A stretch of DNA of 64,000 nucleotides, from NCBI RefSeq assembly GCF_023343835.1, contig NC_064435.1, positions 79,308,134 to 79,372,133 of the forward strand. Reading direction: 5' to 3'. The notes below the pieces were generated by a model. It was not told where the DNA came from. It saw only the letters and a program-made list of their open reading frames with translations, and ran no database searches. The stretch comes from Lagopus muta. Its lineage: Eukaryota; Chordata; Aves; Galliformes; Phasianidae. Positions 31,801 through 45,100 of the stretch are shown piece after piece. Made by a program: the position numbers and the translations under genes. Position 1 is the first letter of the stretch; every line of letters starts with the position of its first letter.

Positions 31801-34549
31801 GGAAGTGGTAAAGGGAAGAACGCTCTGCTCAGCTCCTCATGGTCCCCGTGCAGCGAGGTGCATGCCTCACCTGTCTGGGTGCACATGGTGGGCCAGGGCC
31901 AAGAGCCCCGCTGCTCACCGAGCTGCCCATGGGGAGGGCAGGTCCCGATCAGACCCTGGTGGAGTTTGGCACCCACAGAGGATAAGGAGGCGTGATGGTG
32001 ATGATGGTGTCCTGAGTGGTGTCCTGGTTCAGACCAGAGGCTCTCGATTGCACTGCCCCTCTCGCCTGCTGGCCCAAATTTGGCAGTGCTGATCCAAGAA
32101 ACAAATATCATCCGTAACTGCACAAACGTTTGTTACTTGCATTTGGGTTTTAATTAGTCGAAGTCCTTTTGCAGCTCGGCCTCCATCCCTGCCTGAGAGG
32201 CAAGGCCTCGCCTCGAGGCTGCAGAGGAGTCAGTACTTCCCATATGCTGAGCCCAGCACTGCATTACTGGCACGAGTGCTCCCCCCGTCAAGGCCAAGGG
32301 AAAAGCCAACCTCAGCGTGGCATTATGCATTTATGGCTGAGGGGGTGGTAGGGAGAGCAAACATGAGGAAGTAAAGACTTCCTTTTTCTACCTGAATCAA
32401 ACAGCTGTTGAGGAAGTGACTTTATTTCCCTCGTTATCATTGGTTTGACAGGATATCCTCTTGAGCCACATTGTACTGAATGAAGAGCTGGTGAGCCTTC
32501 CATTTTACTGAGCGGGAATTGGCTCGCAGCTATTCTCTGCTGCCCTCTCTTTGACTCCAAAACAAACAAACAAATACCAGCTCCAGACTTTTGAAGAAAC
32601 CTGCCCAGGTCTGAATGACACCGTGCTGCCATCTGTCACGGCGGGAGAGGGAATGACATCCACTCCAGTGCCAAGATTTAGCGGCTGAATGACTTTTCAC
32701 TCACCCCTGCCTCAATATGAGTGACAAAAATTCTCATTAAAGCCTTCGTTCCTGCACGGTTACTCATTCCAGAGGTGATTTGAGGAGGGAGGGAGCGAAC
32801 AGAGCTGCTTAAATCGTCTTGTATTTTTTATGCAGTGAAACCTCATTAAAATGTCATCTTGAAGCTAATGAGAAAAGTTCTTGGAACATAAAAAAAAGCA
32901 GACAAATCTATCGCTGTTCTTCTCTTGAAGAGCTCACGAGTCCTCTATGGAAACCCAAGTACTGAGGAGATGCAAATCAGGGCAGCTGAGCCCCTAATGG
33001 TGTTGTGCCAAGGTGCGGAGTTTCATACGGCTGGTGTCTTTAGACAGGCTGGTGTCTTTGTACGCCCGGAGTGCTGACATGCTGGCACTCCAACCTGGTC
33101 TACTTCATCAAATCATAATGTGCAGGAAAGGAACTGTCACCACTGACCACTGGCAGAGATCGCACCCAGGGACTGGCTTCGGCACAGCTACACCTGATCA
33201 AATCCCCATCCATGTGGGGCTTTTTAACCCCTCACCTTTTCCTGTGGTAGAAATGGATCCGTTCCGGATTCTCTGTTTTCACAATACAATACATAGTCCT
33301 AGAGCTGCAGCTTCAATCAGTTTGTGTCTGCATACCCTTTTTTCTATCCAGTGATATCTGAAGTTTGTGACTGGACAAAACTGGTTCTTGTCACAGCGGT
33401 CTCACATATCTTCTTCGTTCCATGTTTTTGTCTTTTGTTTAAATACTTACATGGTGACCCTATGTTCTGGGGCACGTCTTGCAGCTCTTATTGATGCCAG
33501 GCTCTCACTGAAGAATATGTAAATTCAAATCAATGGAAATACTATTTGCATAGGGCTGACTAAACACAGCACTCAGATGCAGACATTTATGGGGTAAGGA
33601 ATAGTCGCGGTTAGATTTCTTCATAGGAACTGATGCATGTGCTTAGAAATGCATAAATAAATCTGACTGGGTATAGCAATGGGGGTGACTGTTCCAGTTC
33701 ATGCTGCTGGAAAGTGAACCTGTTGGCAGATAGATTTCCTCCAGAGCTGACAGAGATGAAGGATAAACCTACACTATGGGGAATGGTCAAGCTATTTCTC
33801 TTTAAATATGGGTTTAGTAAGGTGCGGATCATTCAGCTTGCATGGAAAGCCATGCAGTGTTCAGACAAGGCTGCATTCTTGTTAAACCAAGTCAGCATGA
33901 GAAATGTTTCAGCAATTTTGTCTTGGCGTCTCTGCTTAATTCAGTTAGACGTGGCCCTGCAATATGCAAAAGCCCAGACCTAGGGGAGGTTGCCTGGTTT
34001 TCTTATTCCTGGAAAGGCCCACACTAAACTGAAGTATTTCTGGCATCAGCTGTGCAACGTCACTGCAGCAGTTCATTGGTGGTATTTAATGGGTGCCACT
34101 TATGGAGAAGCAATATTAGCATTAAGGAAAGAATGAAGGCGAGGAGGCAGTCTGGAGAAAATCCTCCATGTTCAAACTGCTCTGCTCCGTCCTTGACAAG
34201 TTCTTCTTTTCTGCAAATTGGTGAGCCCATTCAACCAATTTTCTATTTCTTTATATTGATATATAGCAGCCTTAGTTTTAACTTCCGAAGTTACACTACT
34301 TGGGCTGAATGGTAGAAGCTGTATATAATTCATACACAGAAAGAAATCGCAATGCATTTTCACCCATCTCAGCTGCACCAAGAACCATTCAATTTTAGGC
34401 CACCTTCTTCTTCCAGTCAAATTTATCAAACCATTTTTAAGAAGTTTACATTCACATACAGAGGTAAACTTAGGAAACGCCACAGAGATTTGTGGACCAC
34501 TGTGGAGAACAGGACAGGCATCACAGAATTGGTAAAGGAGCTCATGCTC
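28869..34549. other. Intron segment with possible regulatory DNA
   Basis: No transposon recognised over 5.6 kb. It contains a CRE-like TTACGTCA at 29352-29359, a CTCF-like motif at 30026-30040 and a perfect octamer ATGCAAAT at 30090-30097. A GC-richer patch lies at 31840-32330. An AT-rich, conserved-looking block with several ATTAAAG/CATTAAAA strings lies at about 32690-32890. The 11-mer CTGGTGTCTTT is repeated in tandem-like fashion at 33031-33055. Confidence 0.45.
30026..30040. promoter_or_regulatory. CTCF-like motif
   Basis: CCACGAGAGGGCGTG fits the CTCF core (CCASYAGRKGGCRS) at most positions. Fifty bases on lies a perfect POU octamer (ATGCAAAT, 30090-30097). Motif matches alone are weak evidence. 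Confidence 0.3.
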
Positions 34550-34612
34550 TAACATCACAAACTTAATGATCCTTGGGGTTCCTTCCAACCCAAACCATTC
34601 TATGATTCTGTG
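34550..34612 (+). mobile_element. CR1 LINE 3'-end fragment
   Basis: TTAATGATCCTTGGGGTTCC, TTCCAACCCAAACC and ATTCTATGATTCTGTG are the plus-strand CR1 3' terminus. The upstream part is too diverged to place. Confidence 0.88.
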
Positions 34613-35677
34613 CACACTTTGCAAAGAAACACCGTGCACTGGGACCATTGACACAGCTTTAGAATGATTCTAAAGTAAAAATAATGACAAAATGGGTCTC
34701 AAAGATGACAGGCCTGATTCTCTCAAAGTCTTGTCTAAACTCTCAGTAATTTACTTTTAATGTGAGTGACCTTACACTGGAAATAGTCTACCTAATTTAA
34801 AACCCCAAATTTGAACATTTGGTTCTGGCAGGTATTTTGCTAGTAATAAAGGGAAATACGTATATGTGCACACCATTATGTTCCCCACATGCTCCAGCTG
34901 CCAGCATCTGTCACTCTCAGGATGCAGCATAAGAGTTAAATCATGTAACAGTCTGAGAAATGGGAACTGAAAGTAGCTGCTTGTAGAAATGCTCAAAGTG
35001 TTTGGCACAGCTTTTGTCATCAACCCACCGCTTGGGCAATGGAGGGCTTTGTTTAATAAATTTATCCTGCTGTGCCGTGAAAGGGCTCAAGGCACAGGTA
35101 TTAGCTGAGGTAAACAGGTAAAAAAGAAAGACAGAAGGAGCAAGGGTTTGCCAAGGCAGGGCTCACTCAGAGTGGTCTCTGCCAGGACAGGCAGCGCATG
35201 TGAATGTGGAGGGTGGAATCGAACTAGTCTGAGCAGGTTGTGCCATCAGCTGAGCCACGAGGGACCAGCCACGCATTTTCCCTGCTGCTTGTTTTAACAT
35301 CTCTTAGGGAAATACTCCATCCGCTGTTTGCTGTCTAAACACAGAGTTCTGATCCCCAGGCCCCTTGGCTTGCCTGCCTTGCACTCCGCCTTGAGTGCAG
35401 CGCACAGAAGCATTGCTGTGGCCGTAGCACTCCGGCCCCACACCGGCCAACACTGCACTGCTGCAGAACCTCTGGTAAAAGTTCAGGCAAAGCCACTGGC
35501 ACTGTCTTCAGAAATGCCATGCATTCCTCACATGGCTCAAAGTAGGCTTTTGCTGCTGTTTTTTTTTTTTTTAAGATCTTGTGACAATCATTTGATTTAC
35601 GAAGGGAAAGAAACGGCGAAGGTTATCTTATGATAAAGTGATCTTATGATATATCTGCAATTTAGCAAGTAAGCACC

Positions 35678-35739
35678 AAAAAAAAAAAAAAAAAAAAAAA
35701 AAAAAGAAAGAAAGAAAAAAGAAAAAGAACGAAAAAAAG
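35678..35739. repeat. A28 followed by A/G homopurine tract
   Basis: 28 A (35678-35705), then (GAAA)n-like purine sequence broken by a single C. In the BCL2 transcript it is a long U/C tract. Confidence 0.92.
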
Positions 35740-37909
35740 CTTGAGCAATATAAAAAATGCTGTAGTCTTAAATGGGCAGGTAGAAGCTACCAGGGACCAT
35801 GTGGAAAATATGAATGTGCGTGTGTTTTCTTTGGCGAGCAGCACCTCATTAGCAGCCCAGTCCATTTTTGCTCACCTGTGAAAGCCTTATTTGAGGAAGG
35901 GACAGGCAGAGATTTTTGGTAGTGGATTTCCCATGCCATTTCCTACACCTACCCTCGTGTGCTGTGCCCCAGCTGGTGCTGTAGGAGCAAGCTGTAAGCC
36001 CCCTGCCATTGCCCAGCACACAAGGGGGGGAAGACCTCTGGCATCAGCACACAATGCATTGCTGGATCACCTTGTGGGGCTGCTCTACTCTGTGCTGTTC
36101 CTGAAGGCCTCTCAGTGGCTTGTTCTATGTTTTCATCATGTCACAGCCAAGTGGTAATGGGGAATTAACACAATGGGAAGTTCCTGGCCTGCATTGGCTC
36201 AGAAGAGATTTTTTTTGGTCCGAGTGCCTCCATTCCACTCCTCCTGTCTATTCTGTTCACCACAAAACCACAGGACCTGGGAGACTAGTGATGGGTGACC
36301 AAGCAGGGAAGGAAGCTAGAGGCTGTGCAGACTGAGGAAAGTGGGAATTTAGGCAAAGTCAGCTGCCTGTCACCTGTTGTCAAGGCAGCTTTATGAGTTG
36401 CCTGACAGGCACTCATAAGGGCGGGCTGGGAAAACCTCAAGTATTCTGTTCATCCAGAAAGCCGTTTGGCAAGTACTGTCAGGTAAGAGCTAATAGGGAC
36501 TGTATGAAAAGAACAAGGAAAATCAGGGTGTGAGGATATGGTTCACAAACTGATTGAAGGGCTTTGTTTTGCTATTCAAAACAGCTCTTAAATTAATTTG
36601 CATACACAGTTGTAACACATTAACGACAACCATCAGGTTTATTTAAATGCCACCATGCAAAAACAAAGTAAGAAGGCTTAATGAAATGCAAATAATCTCT
36701 GTCCCTCCATCTCCAAAACCATCAGCAAGCATCCCACAGGAGAAGTGCTAATAATTCCCTTTCCCAGGACCCACCTGCTCTTTCCTCCTTTCTAATCCTT
36801 CCTCCCACCCAGAAGCAAGTACCATAGGGATGTTTGACACAGACACACCTCTGACCCTTACGCATGCTTTAATTCCTCTGTAAAAGGTAATGATGTATAG
36901 CTGATACATGAAAGGGCGCGAAGTCTGTGTGTTTCCTCCCAGTGGAAAGCTCTGAAAAATGTCAGACATTGGTAGCAGGAGAAGAAGGGTCATTTTCTAC
37001 AACAGAAGCTGTGCCAGTGTCACTGCTCTGGCCAAATCCCTTGATGGAGACAAGGCTTACACCATCAAAGGAAGCTCCAGCATGCTTGAAATACCTCCCA
37101 GACAACATGAGCTGCACTGACAGAAAGACTCTGCTACCCCGTGTTAAGTCCACATAAGTCTACCTAGTGGGAAGGGGAACCGTGCCAAAAAGTTCTCTCT
37201 GCAGACTACCATAGTGATTTTTTCCCCGTGAGATAGTTATGCTGGCCAGACTTCATCAGGTAGTCCTAAGGAACCATTAGTTGCGAAATAAGATTGTAAT
37301 TTATTTTAACCAGATGTTCAGCACTGATCTGTGTCTGTGCACTTGCTGTGCACTCAACCTCATTTTTACTGTGAAAGAGATATACCTTGGGCACCAGTGA
37401 GGTTTTAAAAACTTAATGCTGAAATCTAAGGCTGTAGCGGGTTCTTCTTTTCTTTTAGTGTTTATGCATAGTTCCCAATGAAGTAAGCAGGTGTTCCTGA
37501 GCTTTGCTGCTATCAATCGGATCTCCTGCAGGTTTTGCAGGGCAGAAGTCTCAGCTCTCCTGTGTACCAGATGCTCGCATTAATCACTGGAGCAAGTCAC
37601 GTGCTGCTCCTTACAACCTGGCAGCACTGGCTGCTCAGGGTGAGGGCTGAGGCAATCTAGAATGCCAGCCCTCTGAAACAACAGGTCCCTCGTGGTTTTC
37701 TTTGGAGCCCGGTGCTTCTGAGAAGAGACAGAGGCTGTGCTGCTGCAGGATGATGGACACAAGGGTGGTCACACTGCTGTCACCGGAGCCTGAAGCACCG
37801 CTATCAACAAGTTACACATACACATCCTTGGGAACAGCTGAAATACAGCTCAGCCTGCATTCCTATGGCCAGTCATTCAAAACAGAAACTAAAGGATTTG
37901 GTTAACTGC

Positions 37910-37943
37910 TTTTTTTTCTTTCCTTTTTTTTTTTTTTTTTTTT
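37910..37943. repeat. Poly(T) tract
   Basis: T-rich run ending in 20 consecutive T. Confidence 0.9.
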
Positions 37944-40827
37944 AAATGCCTGCATGTCCTTGCAGATCATTCACAAAGAGCTGAGCGTTTTTATTTCCTG
38001 TTGACGAACTTTGAAAGGGAGAATGCCATTGGAAATTGGATCTCTTAATGAACGAGTTCTGTGGACAGCAAGTCAGATGCAAATTCATGAAGTATTTAAA
38101 TGTGTCGTTGTGACCTTGAACTAACACTGCTAGGAAGCAGAAAGCCCTTCACTTAGGCAGGAAAGACTGGTAATTACTTGGTGCGTCGGTGTTTCCAAGG
38201 GAGCAGAAATGTCATGCTAAAGTTCAGATACTCAAAGGAAAGACTGAGAAACAAAATCACGAATATCAGCCAAATAAGAAAAGAAAAGAAAGATGCATTA
38301 CCTATGAAATCAGTGCTTGAAAGCTTTCCCACTTTTTAAGATAAATACGACTTCACAGATTGGAAGCTGCAGATCAAAATGGCTATAGGGTCCAAAAGCA
38401 AGCCATTTGCTTTTCTGAAAACTTCTACATGCAGGTGGGCCTATATGGCAGAATGCAGTTCTAAGGAGAAAAGAGGGAGCTGACCTCATGCCAAACAAGC
38501 TGGCCCGGGGGCAGGTGTATGGATGCAAGTACTGTAGGTGCATAAGAACAGTGCAGCGAGCAGGCTAACTACTCCTGCTGTGAAACTTGTGCAATTACTG
38601 CATAGGCACAGTTCATCTACCAGAAAGAATTGCTGGCTTCATTTGTGCACAAAGAACTACAGCACTGCCTTCTCTGCGTAGCAATGCGCACAGTGACTCC
38701 TGCCCAAGCAGCTGCTGCTGCAAGGCCAGGTTCTCTTGCCCAGGCACTTCCAAGTAGCCTCAAGAATTTCATTAAAGCATTCACCTGCCCTCAATGAAAT
38801 GCCAGAGGAAGTGGTTGCAGGAGCTGAGGGATTCATGTGTGGTGGAGGGAAAAGGGCCAGATCTGGAAGTAGGTTTTGCAGTTATCTAGAGGATTAACCA
38901 CAAATAACTCTTGTTTGCCACATCTCCTGTGCCTGTCTCTCTTCAGATGATGACCTGTGTCCATCTAGACCCTCTTTGCATCACAGTTCAGCTATTACAG
39001 TCACCTTGCTTTTTCTTCATCAAGCCTTCCATCGCAGATGTCTGCTGCTTCTGTCCCAAAGCGGGAAGCCACCAGGTCTGTTTCCACTGGCTTTGCAATA
39101 AGAGGAGCTTCCTGCCACAGCAGCAACCCTCAGTTGCTGGCAATGAATGACTGGAATCCAGAGTATAAGTGACATAACCCCCCTCGGGAGATGCCTTCAG
39201 AATCTCCTCTAATTAACTGTTGCTGCTATAAGTTTAGACAAATCCAGGAAATCACATGCAAAATGCTGTCTGATTTTCTATCTAATCTTCTTCTATCTAG
39301 GTTCTTGTACCACACACATTGCTGTGGTATCTGAGCATCTTGGTGCCTGGATGCAACTCAGTCGAACCCTTTTCAAGCTAAGCTTCTGGCCAAACACTAC
39401 TCCTACCTGCAGCCAACTGTTTTGCTATGAACAAACGGCGAAGAAGCATCTTCAAAGACTCCCCCAACGTACCAGCTTCTCTTGTCTTCCTTTCCCAGAT
39501 AATGTAAGATTGGGAACCTTGCCAAGCATCACACTAAACCGAAAGAGACATTCAAATTGCTGCAAGTATAAGAGCCAAGGGAGCCCAGTCTGCCAGAATG
39601 TTATTGCAGCAGTCTCAAGGAGCTGACGGCATTAAGACTTCATTTTGTTGTGTGCCTGCCTGTCTAGGAGATGCTTCACTGGAGGCCAGAAAAGCATTGC
39701 TTCCTCAATATTAAATACTAGCGACTTGGACAACTGCAAGTCGTTTGTTAGCTTCAAGCTTTTGAATCAGTTTTCTTTCTTTTAAGATTTGGAGGCATCT
39801 GATCCTGTGGTTACTGTTGCTTGAAACAGAATAACTGCTTTCAGGGGGGTTTCAAATACACGCCTTTCTGGTGAGCATATAATCAAAGCAGGAACGCAGA
39901 AAAGGACCAACAGTCAGAAAGGTGATGAAAAGAAGCTGTGTTATATCTGGATGAGAAATACTAGACATAGGTTTGACTGATTTAAGCCCCAGTAAAGGAA
40001 AAGTTCAGAACTTATCTACATTTTAACTGCAAAGAAGCAATCCTCCCCCCAGGATGAACAGTTTATACTGTTTATATATCAAAGAGTATTCTGAGTCATT
40101 AACTATGTTGTGCTGGTAGAAGACAGTTATATCAGCAAGATTTTGCCTACATAAGGATTTGCACCAGCATAGTTTATATCCCTAAAAGAAGTCAAATGAT
40201 GAACCAATACCAGCATAACATACAGTGCAAACAAGGCCTGAAATATGGGGAAAATTTTGCAGGCCAACGTTTAGGCTGTGCGTTTGTCTTTACAATTTGT
40301 GTTTTAAAAGTTCCTGTATGTGTATAAAGACAGCAGTTAAAATAAAAAGCAATCACTTAGAGCAACAAGAAACTAAAAGTAATCTAAAATCCCTTCTTTG
40401 TTTTGTCTATTTATTCCCACAGCTTTATTTGCAGAGGTGGTGGGAGTCAGCAAAAGAAGCTGAGATGAGCCTATGATCATAGTATTAAGTTGATTTGACT
40501 ATTAGATAACTTTAATTTAAATGTTCCCCACGGGGTTTCTGGTATTTTTTTTTTCCTTATTTACTTCTCGAGACTATTTAATACTTTGACCTGAAGGAAG
40601 AAGATTTTGTACAAGCAAGAGGATTAAAGGTTCAAATTAGTTAAAGATGAAACAAATCTACTGATTCAATAAAGCCCTGTGTTCCCAGTGTCACCAATAA
40701 TATTATCATACATTAAACTGTTAATGTGCTTGAAATGCTGAAAAAAAGGCATTTAAAGCATAGGCTACAGGTAGCATTTGCTTCAAAAAGAAGTACTGTT
40801 CCATTGCACACTTCTTAATCAACTTCT

Positions 40828-41445
40828 CAGAATCACAGAATCACAGAATGGCCAGGGTTGGAAGGGACCTCAAGGATCATGAATCTCCAACCCCTCTGCC
40901 ACATGCAGGGCCACCAACCTCCCCATTCAATACTAGACCAGGCTGCCCAGGGCCCCATCCAATCTGGCCTTGAACACCTTCAGGGACGGGGCATCCACAG
41001 CCTCTCTGGGCAGCCTGTTCCAGCACCTCACCTCTCTCATAGAAAAGAACTTCCCCCTGACATCCAACCTAAATCTTCCCTTCTTCAGCTTTAAACCATT
41101 TCTTCTTGTCCTGCCATTAACAACCCTTGTAAAGAGTTGATTCCCCTCCTCCTGTTTGCAGGCTCTCTTTAGGTATTGGAAGGCTGCAATGAGGTCATCT
41201 CGCAGCCTCTTCTTCTCCAGGCTGAACAAGCCCAGCTCCCTCAGCCTGTCTTTGTAGGGAAGGTGCCAGCCCTCTAAACATCTTCGTGCTCTCCTCTGGA
41301 CCCTCTCCAACAGCTCCTTCTCTTTCTTGTACTGCGGGCTCCAGACCTGGACACAATACTCGAGATGGGGCCTCACAAGAGCAGAGTAGAGGGGGACAAT
41401 CACCTTCCTGTCCCTGCTGGCCACCCTTCTTCTGATGGGAACCAA
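40828..41445 (-). mobile_element. CR1 LINE with intact 170-codon ORF2 C-terminus
   Basis: A minus-strand CR1 3' portion, 5'-truncated near 41445. Its 3' end is CAGAATCACAGAATCACAGA. Between 40933 and 41445 an uninterrupted frame of 170 codons encodes the C-terminus of the CR1 ORF2 protein, with characteristic [15 protein letters not shown] and [15 protein letters not shown]. The catalytic YXDD part of the reverse transcriptase and the endonuclease are absent, so it cannot act alone. The open frame and the closeness to the CR1 consensus suggest a relatively young insertion, probably of the CR1-F type common in chicken. Confidence 0.95.
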
Positions 41446-41721
41446 TGGGAACTTCTATTCCACCCAAGTGGACATCCTATATATCTATAATAACCATGGG
41501 ATGTTAAATGGGCTCTTGTCATCCCTGTTTCACCTGGTATACTGGTTTTATCATCTTTGCCACTGATATCCACTCCTAAATTGTACCTCTAAAACTTCAC
41601 TCTTTTTGTATCTTGGGTTGGTTTGGGTGTTTGTTTCTTTTTTTTTTTTTTTTTGCATTTTCTGTCCAGGTACTCACTTTCAATGTGTTTCTTCAGCTAT
41701 GCCACGTGTGATTCCCTGTTC

Positions 41722-42112
41722 CCTATGAGGACAGACTGAGAGCTGAGGCTGTTCAGCCTGGAGAAAAGAAGGCTCCAGGGTGACTTGATAGTGGCATTTT
41801 AGAATCTAAAGGGGGACTATAAGAAGGAAGGGGACAGTCTCATTAGCAGGCTTTGTTGTGACAGTAGAAGGGGAAATGGTTTCAAAGATTTAGATTTGAC
41901 ATAAGGAGGAAGATTTTTACAGGAGGGGTGGTGAAGTACTGGAACAGGCTGTCCAGAGATGTGATGGATGCCCCATCCCAGGAGACACTCAAGGTCAGGA
42001 TGCATGGAGCTATGAGCAACCTGATCTCACTGTAGGTGTTCCCTGCAGGGGAGTTGGACTAGGTGGCCTTTAAGGGTCCCTTCCAACACAAACAATTCTA
42101 TGATTCTATGAT
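41722..42112 (+). mobile_element. CR1 LINE 3' fragment, inverted relative to its neighbour
   Basis: Plus-strand CR1 from GAGGCTGTTCAGCCTGGAGA through GTGATGGATGCCCCATCCC to the 3' end TTCTATGATTCTATGATTCC. It lies 276 bases from the oppositely oriented copy at 40828. A T18 run (about 41639-41656) lies between them. It is more diverged and has no long open frame. Confidence 0.93.
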
Positions 42113-42151
42113 TCCTTCCTTCTATGCCTCTGTGACCTTCCTTCCTTCCTT
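42112..42151. repeat. Imperfect (TTCC)n tract at CR1 3' end
   Basis: TTCCTTCC and later CTTCCTTCCTTCCTTG follow directly on the CR1 terminus. Confidence 0.85.
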
Positions 42152-45100
42152 GCCTGTTTTTCTTATTCATTTCCACGCATGCAGTATTGCCTTGCACGGT
42201 TTCTGCAAAGTATGCATGCATACAGAAGTTACACCTTTTCATGCTGATATATTGCTCTACAGAGTCGAACTTAGTACAAACACAAGGTTGCCATTGTGCT
42301 AGCTAATCGTGCTTAAGCTGTGATCCCATCAGGCTTTAACTGCAGCTGGATGCCACAGTGCTGAGTGCAACTTAGGTGAGCGTAATTGCTAAGTCCCGTG
42401 CACTGTGAGGCTGCACAGTTCTAGTGGGACTCTTCAAAGTTGTGTTCTGACACAGACAGGAATTTAACGGGAAGAACAGCCCTGCGTAGTTCTCTGTGAG
42501 GCTGCAACATACATTTTGCATCTAGCATAAAGCTAAACTGCAATAAAGATCCTATAAAGGGAGGCAGAGTTGGGCACAAGTGTTTGAAACCAGTTGTAGT
42601 TGGTTTGCTGTGAAACCAGCAAAATACCCTGCTGGAAAGCAGGAACATCTGGGCACTGAATAGCTGTAGTCCAGCCCACTCAGTGAATACCCAGCATACA
42701 GCAGGTGAAACACAAGTGGTAAGCTTTATCGTTAAGCTGGTAGCCACTGAACTACATGATCTGTCCGAAGGTTTTCAGTCTCCTGGGTAAGGGAACAGCT
42801 TCTCAAGTCCTTCTTTTCTGGTCATTTTTTAAGAGTAGACTCAGAAGGAGAAAGATGAAGTTGCTCCTTGTTTGATTTCCTAGGTAGTACAGTATGTTCT
42901 TATGTAACAGTTTTCAAAAAAATTGAAGTAATGCCACTTTGAAGAGATGAAAGTTTTGATCTACGTACATAAGAGCTGCTCAACTGAATCAGCCTTGTGA
43001 TCCATCTGGACAGTCAGACTTATTGAGCCAGCTAATATCAGACTGCGAGTAATATCAGAGTTAAGACTACTTTCTTCCTTTTGGGTTTCACTTTTCCAAG
43101 AAGATGTTGCACAAGGTGTCAAGAAATCTCTTCTAATACATGTTCCTCTTGACCTGATCAAGCCTAGGGGAGTAACTGAAGTTCAAGTTACTACAGTTTT
43201 GTTAGCAGTTGGAGTTCTACACTGTTCACTGTTTCCTCTTCTTAAGTTGGAGATTATCAACAAAGACCAGCTAAAGTCTTTACTTTCCTAAAGTTGTTAA
43301 AATGCTTCTGAATTTCTAGTCTCAAATTTCTTTGTCTTTGGAGATTCAGTTGTGTAGTGCTTGCCACTTAAAGGTCATCTAAATAGTGTGTATGCTATGC
43401 TATGCTTCCATACAGAACTATCTCCTCTGCTTCTATGGACCAGCCTTTCCTTCCTCAACACTTTGTAGGTCAATATAAGGTCAATATAATGTTGTAGCAC
43501 TATATTTCCCTACTGCCCACTATAATTGAAATCATCCTCCATGGCAAACGCTCCGATTGTTCTTTTGCTTTTAAGCTTGTTAAATTTGTTTAAATACTTA
43601 CACTTACTCAACTCTTACATCCAATACCTTCCCAGTTTTACTGAATTCCCTTTTATGCTTTTACCAAAATTACGACTCTCTGATGATTGTAACTGGCATC
43701 ATGTTCTCTGAATTCACAAGGTGCTGCCATATACACAGATGTCTTTAATAGACATATCTGACTAATATGTTCCCCAGATCCTCATAACTTCTCTCTTATT
43801 TGCCACGTCTACTTCTGTTCTGATTCTCTCCATTTTCTAGGCTCTCCCTTCCCCAGGTTCCCTCATTATCTCTCAGGGTTAAATGCCACCTCGCAAAATC
43901 TTTTTGGCCACGCTCAGAAGTGCAGAGCTCCCGCTGCTGTGCCAGGCTTGCAGATGAAATCAGGAACGACTTAGTCAAAGCGCTGTCTTGGACCTAGAGT
44001 TTGCCCATCTATCTAGTCAAATTAAATTAGTTCCCAGACAGCCTCCTGTTCTAAGCCAAATTCCTGTTCTTTTGACTGCGTTCCCTGGGATGACTGCGGG
44101 TGTTTGCTTTGCTGGTCTCATTTTGACCGATGGGAAACCATCTTCTGTGATAGCATCTTCAGGAAGGTGATCTAACCCTTGGCTCTGGCTTCTTAAAACA
44201 AAGTCTTGGCCAGGCTGTATCTAAGGGCCACCCTCCCCTCCCATATGATGTTAATCCTCTGAGCTTCCTCAATTTCTCACAGACATTTCTGGGATTTTAG
44301 AATATTTGAAAGCGAAGAAGCAGAAGTGCTATGAGATGTAAGGTCCTTAACAGAAGATAACATGTTTTAAGCAGTTCCCTAGTCAAAATAAGAATTGCTA
44401 TCTTTTTATCTGTCCCCCTTCAAATAAAATAATTAAAAATAACTAAAAAGTGAGCTTTTGGTTGTGCAAAAAAAAAAAAAGGTCAGTAGCAGCATTTCCC
44501 AAGAGAGTTCTTTCTCATTCTCACTGTGATGTATCTCATTTCCTTCAACCTTCAAAAAATAAGCTTTCAAGTTAGATTCCTAAACGCATAAGTAGGCACT
44601 TAAATGAACAGACTGGTTTTCCTCTTTTGGTTGCCTGAGGACAGTTAGATGCCAGCCTTTGAAAGTTTTGGATGAAGGAATACATATCAAAGCTACAGTT
44701 TGAATGGAGACAACAGAAGCTAAACTCATGGTTCCAATTCTAAAATATTCCGCATTAATAAACATTGCATTGATAATCATGTAATTAAAAATTGTTGAGG
44801 CATTAAAAATCCTTTCTGAAAATCATGCTTGCATTTCCTGCACTATTTATTTAGCGGGTACCAGAATGGAGAAATGAGATGATGAGAACAGAAAAAACTT
44901 TTCAATGGGAAGAGAGAGGGAACTGGAGCTAGTCCTATTAGTAAGTAACCAAATAACTGAACAAGGAATCCATTGAATAATGAGTGACAGGGAGAGTGAA
45001 CATAGCTATGGAGTCTCCACACTCCCAGTCCCAGGTATTTCAGTTACATAAAGGAATGACAGAAGTTCAAGACTGGTAAGACAAAGTATTTTTTGCACAG

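Larger units (their letters stand above)
34613..40827. other. Intron segment, no gene seen
   Basis: Unique DNA with a long A/G tract at 35678-35739 and poly(T) at 37910-37943. The largest nearby open frame (34172-34654, minus, 160 codons) runs partly through the CR1 end and has no recognisable motif. Several GC-moderate stretches (35330-35520, 37560-37800, 38650-38780) show no splice-supported exon. Confidence 0.5.

Noticed and set aside
34172..34654. Minus-strand frame of 160 codons
   Set aside because: Runs partly through a CR1 end, has no motif or splice context, and is within chance expectation for this much DNA.
42112..42151. Possible regulatory pyrimidine tract
   Set aside because: A (TTCC)n expansion directly attached to a CR1 3' end; simple repeat.
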